64,000 nt of DNA. Origin: Flavobacteriaceae bacterium PS02336. GTDB lineage: Bacteria > Bacteroidota > Bacteroidia > Flavobacteriales > Flavobacteriaceae. The position numbers and the translations under genes were made by a program. Where the stretch lies: the NCBI GenBank assembly GCA_029960065.1, contig JASCOF010000010.1, positions 105,347 to 169,346 on the forward strand, in the 5' to 3' direction. Below the pieces are notes generated by a model, which had not been told where the DNA came from, ran no database searches, and was given only the letters and a program-made list of their open reading frames with translations. Shown piece after piece: positions 1 through 7,261 of the stretch (position 1 is the stretch's first letter; each line of letters opens with the position of its first letter).

Positions 1-1096
1 TGTCTCTTTTCACGGCAACTTTTATGGCTTTCGCGAAAGCTTTAAAAATCGCTTCAATTTTATGATGCTCGTTGATTCCTTCTGCTTTGATATTTAAGTT
101 CGCTTTTGCTCCGTCTGTAAATGATTTAAAGAAGTGATAAAACATTTCTGTTGGCATTTTACCAACCATTTCGCGTTTAAATTCTGTTTCCCAGATCAGC
201 CAGTTTCTTCCTCCAAAATCAATTGCTGCTTGAGCTAAACAATCGTCCATTGGCAGACAGAATCCGTAACGCTCAATTCCTAGTTTATTTCCTAACGCTT
301 TCGCGAAAACTTCTCCTAAAGCAATTGCAGTATCTTCAATAGTATGGTGTTCATCGACTTCTAAATCGCCTTTTACAAGGATTTCTAGATCCATTTGACC
401 ATGACGTGAGATTTGATCCAACATATGATCAAAAAAGGCAATTCCGGTGTCGATTTTGCTTTTTCCTGTTCCGTCAAGATTTAGATTGATGTAAATATCC
501 GTTTCATTCGTTTTTCTTGTAATGGAAGCCGAACGCGCTTCTAATTTTAAAAACTCATAAATTGTTTTCCAATCCATTGATTGTAAAACGATTGTTTCAT
601 TTAATTCTTCACGCTTAGATGAAATTTCAGTACTTCCAGCTCCATCTGTATTATTCATAAAAATGGCTTTTGCACCCAAATTTTTAGCCAATTCAACATC
701 CGTTAAACGATCTCCTAAAACGAAAGAGTTTTCTAGATCATATTCAGGATTGTTTAAATATTTTGTCAGCATTCCTGTTCTTGGCTTGCGTGTGGGCGCA
801 TTTTCTTCTGGAAATGTACGATCGACAAAAATTTCATTAAAAACAACCCCTTCATTTTCAAAAGCTTTTAAAATGAAGTTTTGTGTTGGCCAAAAGGTAT
901 CTTCTGGAAAGCTATCCGTTCCTAATCCGTCTTGATTGGTAACCATCGCCAATTCGTAATCTAACTCGTTAGCGATTTTAGCTAAGTTTTGAAACGCTTT
1001 TGGATAAAATTCTAGTTTATCCAAGCTGTCTAATTGTAAATTTTCTGGTTCTAAAACAATCGTTCCGTCACGATCGATAAAAAGTACTTTTTTCAT
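1..1096 (-). CDS. hisB: Bifunctional histidinol-phosphatase / imidazoleglycerol-phosphate dehydratase (3' end cut by window edge)
   Basis: Fusion enzyme for two steps of histidine synthesis in the cytoplasm: dehydration of imidazole glycerol phosphate and dephosphorylation of histidinol phosphate. The N-terminus has a HAD phosphatase motif (FIDRDGT, about residues 6-12) and MVTNQDG. The C-terminal half has the IGPD signatures FFDHMLDQISRHG and DEHHTIEDTAIALGE. The start is the ATG at 1096. The frame is open to base 1 and reads ...VAVKRD, where HisB proteins usually continue with only about a dozen residues, so very little is missing. It is the most distal gene of the hisGDCB block in the window, 192 bp after hisC, and that gap holds a nested inverted repeat. 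Two-domain HisB is known from enterobacteria and many Bacteroidota. Confidence 0.95.
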   Translation of the reverse strand, partial: MKKVLFIDRDGTIVLEPENLQLDSLDKLEFYPKAFQNLAKIANELDYELAMVTNQDGLGTDSFPEDTFWPTQNFILKAFENEGVVFNEIFVDRTFPEENAPTRKPRTGMLTKYLNNPEYDLENSFVLGDRLTDVELAKNLGAKAIFMNNTDGAGSTEISSKREELNETIVLQSMDWKTIYEFLKLEARSASITRKTNETDIYINLNLDGTGKSKIDTGIAFFDHMLDQISRHGQMDLEILVKGDLEVDEHHTIEDTAIALGEVFAKALGNKLGIERYGFCLPMDDCLAQAAIDFGGRNWLIWETEFKREMVGKMPTEMFYHFFKSFTDGAKANLNIKAEGINEHHKIEAIFKAFAKAIKVAVKRD

Positions 1097-1115
1097 GGTT
1101 TATATTTTTTTCTGC

Positions 1116-1272
1116 CACAGATTAAAAGGATTAAAATGATTTTTTATTCTGTTTGCGTTTATTTTTTGCCACGAATTTCACCAATTAACACGAATTGAAT
1201 TAGTGAAAATTCGTGTAATTCGTGGCAAAAGAAAAAATCATTTTAATCTGTGAATCCCGATAGCTATCGGGA
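1116..1272. repeat. Nested imperfect inverted repeat plus 18-bp perfect palindrome between hisB and hisC
   Basis: Two inverted repeats are nested. The outer arms (1116-1145 and 1232-1252) share CACAGATTAAAA and TGATTTTTT, and the left arm carries an extra 9-bp copy of GGATTAAAA. The inner arms (about 1164-1195 and 1210-1230) share TTTTGCCACGAATT and ACACGAAT, and the left arm again has about 10 extra bases. Next to these is the perfect palindrome TCCCGATAGCTATCGGGA at 1255-1272. No coding potential was seen. The RNA could fold into a long hairpin between two cotranscribed genes, so it may attenuate or protect the mRNA. That role is inference. Confidence 0.7.
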
Positions 1273-1288
1273 GTGGCCAATAACTTTT

Positions 1289-2335
1289 TTACTTCAACAA
1301 CTTTAATTCTTTTATAACAACTGCATTTTCCTCTTTTGTTCCAATGGTAAAACGAAGACAATTTTCGCATAAAGGCTGTGTGGTTCTGTTGCGAATTACG
1401 ATTCCTTTTTCAATTAGCTGATCGTATCTTTTGTTAGCATCATCCACTTTTGCAAGAATAAAATTAGCCTCTGTTGGATACACTTTTTCCACAAAATCAA
1501 CTTCAAGCAAAACTTTAAGTAATTCTTCTCTCTGTTCAACAATAGAAGCTATTTCCTGTTTTATCTTATCTACATCTTTCAGACGTTCAATTGCTCTTTG
1601 CTGTGTTAACTCATTAACGTTATAGGGCGGTTTTATTTTATTTAAAATCGCAATCACTGCTTCTGAAGCATAACAAATTCCTAAACGAATTCCAGCTAAA
1701 CCATATGCTTTTGAAAGTGTCTGTGTAATAACCAAATTTGGATATGCATCTATTTCTGTCAGCCAGCTTTCTTTGTCCGAAAAGTCAATATATGCTTCAT
1801 CAATCACCACTAAACCATTGAAATTTTGAAGCAGTTTCACCACACTTTCATCTGAAAAAGAATTTCCCGTTGGATTATTTGGCGAACATAAAAAGATAAT
1901 TTTTGTGTTTTCGTCAATCGCTTCTAAAATCTTTTCTACTTGTGGCTGAAAATCAGTTGTTAATAAAACTTCTCTATTTTCTACTGCATTAATATTGGCC
2001 AGAACACCATACATTCCGTAAGTTGGTGGCAATGAAATAATATTGTCTTTATTAGGCTCACAAAAAGCTCTAAAAAGTAAATCTAAAACTTCATCACTCC
2101 CATTTCCTAATAAAATCTGACTTTGTTTGGTCAAATTCTTTTTTGCTAAAATCGCTTTAACCGAATTCTGCTGTGGATCAGGATAACGATTTACTCCATT
2201 TTGAAACGGATTCTCATTGGCATCCAAAAAAATCATTTCGGCTGTGTCAAAATCTTCAAACTCATCTCTTGCAGAAGAATAGGGCTTTAAAGATTTTACG
2301 TTTTCACGTGTTATTGTATTTATGTCGAATTTCAT
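1289..2335 (-). CDS. hisC: Histidinol-phosphate aminotransferase
   Basis: PLP-dependent class I/II aminotransferase that converts imidazole acetol phosphate to histidinol phosphate. The 348-residue length is normal. Visible motifs are SPNNPTGN (151-158), the cofactor-binding Asp in IDEAY (D179), the Schiff-base lysine in TLSKAYGLAG (K209), and a C-terminal arginine in CLRFTIGT that usually binds substrate carboxylate or phosphate. It lies between hisD and hisB in the his operon, 105 bp after hisD. That gap contains tandem copies of AGAATACAGAAAAT. No anomaly was seen in the protein. Confidence 0.96.
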   Translation of the reverse strand: MKFDINTITRENVKSLKPYSSARDEFEDFDTAEMIFLDANENPFQNGVNRYPDPQQNSVKAILAKKNLTKQSQILLGNGSDEVLDLLFRAFCEPNKDNIISLPPTYGMYGVLANINAVENREVLLTTDFQPQVEKILEAIDENTKIIFLCSPNNPTGNSFSDESVVKLLQNFNGLVVIDEAYIDFSDKESWLTEIDAYPNLVITQTLSKAYGLAGIRLGICYASEAVIAILNKIKPPYNVNELTQQRAIERLKDVDKIKQEIASIVEQREELLKVLLEVDFVEKVYPTEANFILAKVDDANKRYDQLIEKGIVIRNRTTQPLCENCLRFTIGTKEENAVVIKELKLLK

Positions 2336-2350
2336 TATCTTAATTTTTTA

Positions 2351-2440
2351 GAATACAGAAAATAGAATACAGAAAATAGACTTCTCAACTGATTTGTAAA
2401 ATTTTCTATATCCTTGTTCTATACTCTTTTCTCTTTTTAT
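2351..2440. repeat. Tandem-word repeat region between hisD and hisC
   Basis: Two direct copies of AGAATACAGAAAAT (2351-2378) are followed by sequence partly complementary to them (ATTTTCTATATCC... TTCTATACTC). The result is a weak inverted repeat with short tandem words in its arms. It fills the hisD-hisC gap and has no coding potential. It belongs to the class of intergenic repeats described in the findings. Confidence 0.45.
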
Positions 2441-3724
2441 TTATTCTAAACTCTTCAATCTTAAAGTAACAGCATTCTTATGTGCTTGCAATCCTTCGGC
2501 TTCAGCCATAGTTTCGATTGCTTTACCAATATTTTGAATGCCTTTTTCTGTTATTTTTTGAAATGTCATTGATTTCATAAAACTATCTAGATTTACACCG
2601 CTGTAATTTTTAGCATAACCGTTTGTTGGCAATGTATGATTGGTTCCTGAAGCATAATCTCCAGCACTTTCTGGTGTATAATTTCCGATGAAAACAGATC
2701 CTGCATTTACGATTCCGTTACAATAGAAATCATCATATTCTGAGCAGATAATAAAATGTTCTGGTCCATATTCGTTGATTAAATCCAAAGCTATCTGATC
2801 ATTTTCTACATAAATCAATTTAGAATTTTCGATCGCTTTTTCCGCAATTGCTTTTCTTGGAAGTTCTTCTAACTGAGACTGCACTTCTGTCTCTACTTCA
2901 TCAATTAGTTTTTTTGAAGTCGAAACCAAAATTACCTGACTATCTATACCGTGTTCTGCCTGCGACAATAAATCTGAAGCTACAAAAGCTGGAACTGCGG
3001 TATCATCTGCAACAATTAGCAATTCAGATGGTCCAGCCGGCATATCAATTGCAACACCAAACTGAGTTGCTAATTGTTTTGCAACGGTTACAAATTGGTT
3101 TCCTGGTCCGAAAATTTTATACACTTTTGGAATTGACTGTGTTCCGAAAGTCATTCCTGCAATTGCTTGGATTCCGCCAACTTTTAAAATTTTAGTAACC
3201 CCGCATAAATTTGCCGCATACAAAATAGCTGGATTTATTTTTCCTTTTTTATCTGGAGGAGAACACAATACAATTTCTTTACAACCAGCAATTTCAGCTG
3301 GAACAGCCAGCATTAAAACAGTTGAAAATAAGGGAGCTGTTCCGCCTGGAATATACAATCCAATTTTTTGAATTGGTCTTTTTTCCTGCCAGCATTTTAC
3401 ACCTTGAATAGTTTCAATTTCAACTCGATCTGTTTTTTGTGCTTTATGAAATTTATAAATATTGTTTTTTGCGAGTTCAATTGCTGTTTTTAATTCAGCC
3501 GAAATCAAACTAACTGCTTCTGCAATTTCTTCTGATGTTACTTCATAATTATCTAATGAAATTCCGTCAAAAATTGATGTGTATTTCGCAACAGCTTCGT
3601 CTCCTTTTTTTTGAACTTCCTTGAAGATTTCTTTTACCGTAACCTCAATATCATCAATGGTTTGAGTTGGTCTTTTTAATATATCTGACCAGATTTCTGG
3701 TTTTGGATTGTTTATTTTATTCAT
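2441..3724 (-). CDS. hisD: Histidinol dehydrogenase
   Basis: Zinc- and NAD-dependent enzyme that oxidises histidinol to histidine in two steps, the last reactions of the pathway. The 427-residue length matches the family. Visible signatures are the nucleotide-binding stretch KVYKIFGPGNQFV, the loop IDMPAGPSELLIVAD, the metal and catalytic region LLSQAEHGIDSQ, and YGPEHFI with the conserved Glu-His pair. The C-terminal GSVFIGNYTPESAGDYASGTNH motif is complete. It follows hisG by 103 bp and precedes hisC. The order hisG-hisD-hisC-hisB is the usual one for Flavobacteriia. Confidence 0.97.
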   Translation of the reverse strand: MNKINNPKPEIWSDILKRPTQTIDDIEVTVKEIFKEVQKKGDEAVAKYTSIFDGISLDNYEVTSEEIAEAVSLISAELKTAIELAKNNIYKFHKAQKTDRVEIETIQGVKCWQEKRPIQKIGLYIPGGTAPLFSTVLMLAVPAEIAGCKEIVLCSPPDKKGKINPAILYAANLCGVTKILKVGGIQAIAGMTFGTQSIPKVYKIFGPGNQFVTVAKQLATQFGVAIDMPAGPSELLIVADDTAVPAFVASDLLSQAEHGIDSQVILVSTSKKLIDEVETEVQSQLEELPRKAIAEKAIENSKLIYVENDQIALDLINEYGPEHFIICSEYDDFYCNGIVNAGSVFIGNYTPESAGDYASGTNHTLPTNGYAKNYSGVNLDSFMKSMTFQKITEKGIQNIGKAIETMAEAEGLQAHKNAVTLRLKSLE

Positions 3725-3730
3725 TTTTTT

Positions 3731-3817
3731 TAAGGCTTTAAGCTTTAAGCTGTAGGCTTTAGGCTTTATTATCGTTGTGTTTTTAAGGCTTAAAGCTTAA
3801 TGCTTACAGCCTAAAGC
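3731..3817. repeat. Imperfect inverted repeat made of AAGCTTTAGGC-type words between hisG and hisD
   Basis: The left arm (3731-3767) repeats AAGGCTTTAAGC, TTTAAGC and TAGGCTTTAGGC-like words. The right arm (3784-3817) is its approximate reverse complement (AAGGCTTAAAGCTTAATGC then TTACAGCCTAAAGC). There are only about 16 bases between the arms, so the transcript should form a long imperfect hairpin. The region is non-coding and fills the gap between two his genes. Confidence 0.65.
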
Positions 3818-3827
3818 GGGCGAAGCC

Positions 3828-4685
3828 CTATAAAACCATTTTCTCAATTGGACAAACTAAAATTCCTTCTGCCCCTACTTCTTTTAGTTGGTCAATTACA
3901 TCCCAGAAAGTATCTTTATCAATTACAGAGTGAACACTGCTCCAGCCTTCTTGCGCTAACGGAAGAACCGTTAAACTTCTAAGAACCGGAAGGATTTTTC
4001 CAACAGCATCAATTTTATCGTTTGGAACGTTCATCAAGATATATTTTGAATTTCTAGCTCTTAAAACCGCTTGAATTCTAAATTTTAAAGTGTCAATGTG
4101 CTTTTGAATTTCTGGAGAAACTTTTGGAGAAACGGCTAAAACTGCCTCGCTTTTCAAAATAACTTCAACTTCTTTTAAGTTGTTTTTAAATAATGTGCTG
4201 CCGCTCGAAACAATATCTACAATAGCATCTGCAAGACCGATATTGGGTGCGATTTCTACTGAACCTGAAATTTGGTGAATATCTACTTTTAAGCCAAATT
4301 TACTAAAATATTCATTTACTGTATTTGGGTAAGATGTTGCAATACGAAGATTAGCCAGATCTTGTATGGAATTGTATTCTAACGTTTTAGGCACCGCGAC
4401 AGAAACTTTGCATTTTGAGAATCCTAATTTCTGAACCACTTCAATTCCTTTTCCTTTTTCTACCAAAAGATTGTCGCCAACGATAGCTAAATCTACTACG
4501 CCATCAATTAAGTATTGTGGAATATCCGAGTTTCTAAGATATAAAACTTCTAGAGGAAAATTTGAAGCTTCGGCTTTCAACTGGTCAATGCCGTTGTTTA
4601 TTGAAATACCGCAGTCTTTTAAGATTTGGATACTGTCTTCGTTTAAACGTCCAGATTTTTGAATTGCAATTTTTAAAGTACTCAT
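3828..4685 (-). CDS. hisG: ATP phosphoribosyltransferase, long form
   Basis: First and feedback-controlled enzyme of histidine synthesis, joining ATP and PRPP. The 285-residue length is the long HisG_L form, with a catalytic part like a periplasmic binding protein (DLAIVGDNLLVEKG near 85-98; LRIATSYPNTVNEYF; the PRPP loop ADAIVDIVSSGSTL) and a C-terminal ACT-like regulatory domain (VHSVIDKDTFWDVIDQLKEVGAEGILVCPIE). Long HisG proteins work without HisZ and bind histidine in the C-terminal domain. It is the first structural gene after the his leader and attenuator at 4738-4855, so both enzyme feedback and transcription attenuation probably control the pathway. Confidence 0.97.
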   Translation of the reverse strand: MSTLKIAIQKSGRLNEDSIQILKDCGISINNGIDQLKAEASNFPLEVLYLRNSDIPQYLIDGVVDLAIVGDNLLVEKGKGIEVVQKLGFSKCKVSVAVPKTLEYNSIQDLANLRIATSYPNTVNEYFSKFGLKVDIHQISGSVEIAPNIGLADAIVDIVSSGSTLFKNNLKEVEVILKSEAVLAVSPKVSPEIQKHIDTLKFRIQAVLRARNSKYILMNVPNDKIDAVGKILPVLRSLTVLPLAQEGWSSVHSVIDKDTFWDVIDQLKEVGAEGILVCPIEKMVL

Positions 4686-4737
4686 TTTTTTAGTTGTTTG
4701 TTGGGTTTATAGTTTGAGTACAAAGAGTTAGAATTAA

Positions 4738-4768
4738 AAAACCCGTTTGATGTACTCAAACGGGTTTT
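4738..4768 (-). terminator. his attenuator terminator
   Basis: Perfect 13-bp stem AAAACCCGTTTGA / TCAAACGGGTTTT with loop GTACA on the minus strand, followed by a run of six T. It sits between the stop of the His-rich leader peptide (4796) and hisG (start 4685). That is the position of a Rho-independent attenuator, not of an operon end. Confidence 0.92.
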
Positions 4769-4795
4769 AAAATATGATGATTTACATGCATACCA

Positions 4796-4855
4796 TTAAC
4801 ACATCGCTTGAGAGCAATAATGTAAATGATGATGATGTAATTGAATTGAAATCAT
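4796..4855 (-). CDS. hisL: Histidine operon leader peptide (19 aa, MISIQLHHHHLHYCSQAMC)
   Basis: Short ORF read from the sequence: ATG at 4855, TAA at 4796. It encodes four consecutive His codons (all CAT), then Leu and a fifth His. It lies between a his promoter (4891-4922) and an intrinsic terminator (4738-4768), directly ahead of hisG. Ribosome stalling at the CAT codons when His-tRNA is short should decide whether the terminator forms. One possible alternative pairing is ATTTACAT within the His codons (4820-4827) with ATGTAAAT after the stop (4780-4787). The second element could also pair through ATGTA with TACAT at the terminator loop and act as an antiterminator. The pairing model is inference. 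The peptide and terminator are direct observation. Confidence 0.9.
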   Translation of the reverse strand: MISIQLHHHHLHYCSQAMC

Positions 4856-4890
4856 GATTGGTTTTGTTTTTTACTTCTTTGATTCGGTTG

Positions 4891-4922
4891 CAAATATAAT
4901 AGATAATTTAATTAAAAAGCAA
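4891..4922 (-). promoter_or_regulatory. Promoter of the his leader and operon
   Basis: On the minus strand, TTG (4922-4920), 21 bases, then TATATTTG (4898-4891). This fits the Bacteroidota housekeeping consensus TTG-N17-23-TAnnTTTG. Transcription would start near 4884, leaving about 30 nt before the leader peptide ATG at 4855. Confidence 0.75.
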
Positions 4923-4995
4923 TTTTTATTTTAACTTAACAATAGTTTATTGTTAAAAAATGCTCTGGAATGCTTTATGTTTAATAATTTAAAAA

Positions 4996-6396
4996 TTACT
5001 TTAACGAATTATCATATTCATCAAAAACCAATAAAACTTTGGTTCCTTTGCTAATTTCACTTTCTATTTTAAATTTAATCTGAAGCAGGTCGGTCATTCT
5101 TTTTACAATAAATAGTCCAAGTCCTGTTCCTTTAATTTCTGAATGATTTAAAGAATCAGATCTAAAAAACGGATTTAGAATAGATTCTAAATCTTCCTTC
5201 GCAATGCCAATTCCTTGATCTGATACTGTACAAGTAATTTTATTTTCTTTTCTAGCTAATGCTATTACAATCTGGGTATTTTTATTGGAATATTTAATAG
5301 CATTTGAAATGATATTACGAAGAATAGTCACTACCAAATAGTTGTCAGAATAGATATAAAACTCTTCTGATGCTTCTAGAATTACATTCAGTTCTCGTGA
5401 TTTAATTTTCTCTGAATTCAGCGTTAAAACATCTAAAACTGCTGCATTTAAATAGATATTTTCTTTACTGATGTTCTGTTTTTGATTTTCAAATCGAGCC
5501 ATTAAAAGCAATTGATCTACTAACGAATTTAGATGATCAACTTCATTAATACAGTAGTTTATTTTTTCTTCGTATTCCTTACTATCTCTAGGTTTACGTA
5601 TCAATACTTCAAGTGTTCCTTTAATAACAGTTAAAGGCGTTCTTAATTCATGTGAAGCATCAGAAGTAAACTGTTTTTCGCGCTCAATTGCATCTTCAAT
5701 TCGATTTAATAAATTATTAATGGTTTTGGAAAGCGTAAACAATTCGTCTCTTGTTTTTGGCAGCGGAATCCGAGATTTTAAATTGTCTTTCGTAATAATT
5801 CTAGAAGTATGAATTATATCATTTATAGGCTTAATACTTCGGCCGGCAAAGAAACGAGCCAGAAAGAATAAAAGCAGCAAAATAATTGGAAAAGCAATCA
5901 TTAAGGTATCCAGTAAATTTTCTAAAACTTTTGAAGAATCAGAAAGTGACATCGCAATAATTAAATAGCCAATTTTCTTAGATTTTAAATGAAGCGGCAC
6001 CTGAATCTGGCGGATTTTATTTCCTGATAATTTGGTATCAAAAAGCTGAAAATGCTCTTTATTTTCATGAAAAACCAGCTTTTCATTTTTTAAATTTGGC
6101 GATTTCTCGATTAAACGCTTATTCAAATCTAAAAACTGCACAAAAACAGGATTTACATCAACAGAATTATGCTCTCTTTCTTCCCATTCTTCAGCATCCA
6201 TTAGTATTACTTTTTTGTTTTCTATTTTGATTTCTTTTAAATGATCTTGAATCTCGATATTTAAATTCTCATCAATTCGATTGTAAACACTCAGTTTTAC
6301 AATAAAATAAATAGCCGAAAAAGCCACCAAAACTAAAAGTCCGGTTGTTAGAATATAATTTAATGCAATTCTATTTTTAAAGGATAATGATGTCAT
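4996..6396 (-). CDS. Two-component sensor histidine kinase (HAMP-HisKA-HATPase)
   Basis: Inner-membrane sensor kinase of 466 residues. It has TM1 at about 15-35, a periplasmic sensor region of about 125 residues, TM2 at about 165-182, and a HAMP linker (about 183-240). The dimerisation and phosphorylation motif is SHELRTPLTVIKG (phospho-accepting H249). The ATPase boxes are complete: N-box NIISNAIKYS (361-370), G1 SDQGIGI (392-398) and G2 GTGLGLF (423-429). It starts 3 bp after the response regulator gene, so the two are cotranscribed as a cognate pair. The type resembles CusS/ArlS-like kinases, but the signal cannot be read from the sequence. The divergent neighbour is an LtaS-like sulfatase, a possible but unproven target. 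Confidence 0.93.
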   Translation of the reverse strand: MTSLSFKNRIALNYILTTGLLVLVAFSAIYFIVKLSVYNRIDENLNIEIQDHLKEIKIENKKVILMDAEEWEEREHNSVDVNPVFVQFLDLNKRLIEKSPNLKNEKLVFHENKEHFQLFDTKLSGNKIRQIQVPLHLKSKKIGYLIIAMSLSDSSKVLENLLDTLMIAFPIILLLLFFLARFFAGRSIKPINDIIHTSRIITKDNLKSRIPLPKTRDELFTLSKTINNLLNRIEDAIEREKQFTSDASHELRTPLTVIKGTLEVLIRKPRDSKEYEEKINYCINEVDHLNSLVDQLLLMARFENQKQNISKENIYLNAAVLDVLTLNSEKIKSRELNVILEASEEFYIYSDNYLVVTILRNIISNAIKYSNKNTQIVIALARKENKITCTVSDQGIGIAKEDLESILNPFFRSDSLNHSEIKGTGLGLFIVKRMTDLLQIKFKIESEISKGTKVLLVFDEYDNSLK

Positions 6397-6399
6397 TTA

Positions 6400-7062
6400 T
6401 TAATCATTGGCAATATATCCAATGCCTCGTATGGTTTTAATATAATCTTCTTCAATCTTAAGGTTCAGTTTCTTACGAATGGCATTCATAAAAACATCGA
6501 TTACACCTGTATCATATTCAAAATTTATTTCCCATACATCTCTTAAAATCTGGTTTCGGGTACAGACTTTTCCTTTGTGCTGAATTAAATAAGTCAACAA
6601 CTCAAATTCTCTCTGGGTAAGCGCTATTTCCTCTTCGCCTTTCAGTACAATATGTTTAGACAAATCAATTGTAATTGTGCCCAGCGTTAAAATTTCGGTT
6701 TGTATTTTATTTCTAAAATGAACTTTTATACGTTCCACCAGCTCCTCAAAACTAAAAGGTTTCTTGATATAATCATTAGCACCAGCTTTTAAACCTTCTA
6801 TAGTTTCTTGTACAGTATCTTTTGCAGTCAAAAATATAATTGGAGTAGATTGATCCTTAACTCGAATGGCTTTACAGAGATCAAGTCCGTTAATTTTTGG
6901 AATCATCCAATCTAAAAGAATCAAGTCAAATTTTTGGCTTTGTATCAATTCAAAACCTTTCGATCCGTCATTTGCAGTTGTTACCTGATAACCTTCCTCT
7001 TGCAAACCTTGCTTAAGAAACTGAACAATTCCTAATTCGTCTTCAACTATTAAAATATGCAT
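6400..7062 (-). CDS. OmpR/PhoB-family response regulator
   Basis: Transcription regulator of 220 residues with an N-terminal receiver domain and a C-terminal winged helix. The receiver has the acidic pocket VEDE (6-9), phospho-acceptor D51 in LLDWMIP, T79 in FLTA and K101 in KKPFSF. The DNA-binding part carries ALTQREFELLTYLIQHKG and ends with the typical VRGIGYIAND. It is the first gene of the pair with the kinase downstream. Upstream on the same strand is a TATCTTTG box (7103-7110) that matches the -7 element, with no clear -33 element. Autoregulation is likely for this class but no operator was identified. Confidence 0.95.
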   Translation of the reverse strand: MHILIVEDELGIVQFLKQGLQEEGYQVTTANDGSKGFELIQSQKFDLILLDWMIPKINGLDLCKAIRVKDQSTPIIFLTAKDTVQETIEGLKAGANDYIKKPFSFEELVERIKVHFRNKIQTEILTLGTITIDLSKHIVLKGEEEIALTQREFELLTYLIQHKGKVCTRNQILRDVWEINFEYDTGVIDVFMNAIRKKLNLKIEEDYIKTIRGIGYIAND

Positions 7063-7217
7063 TTATCGTATTTAATTAAGATTCGCATTAATTTTTACAC
7101 TTCAAAGATAGAACATTTTGACATCAGAACAGATCTCCTAATCAAACTAGATCATCAAAATCAACATCTTAAGCAAACTTTAAGATAACACTAAGTAAGG
7201 TAAAAGTTGAACTTAAT

Positions 7218-7246
7218 CTGACGTTAATCAATCGAAATTAATTTTG
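7218..7246 (+). promoter_or_regulatory. Putative promoter of the LtaS-like gene
   Basis: TAATTTTG at 7239-7246 is a full match to TAnnTTTG. A near-match CTG (7218-7220) lies 18 bases upstream instead of the consensus TTG. Transcription would start about 10 nt before the ATG at 7262. Confidence 0.5.
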
Positions 7247-7261
7247 TAAAAAAATAATCAG

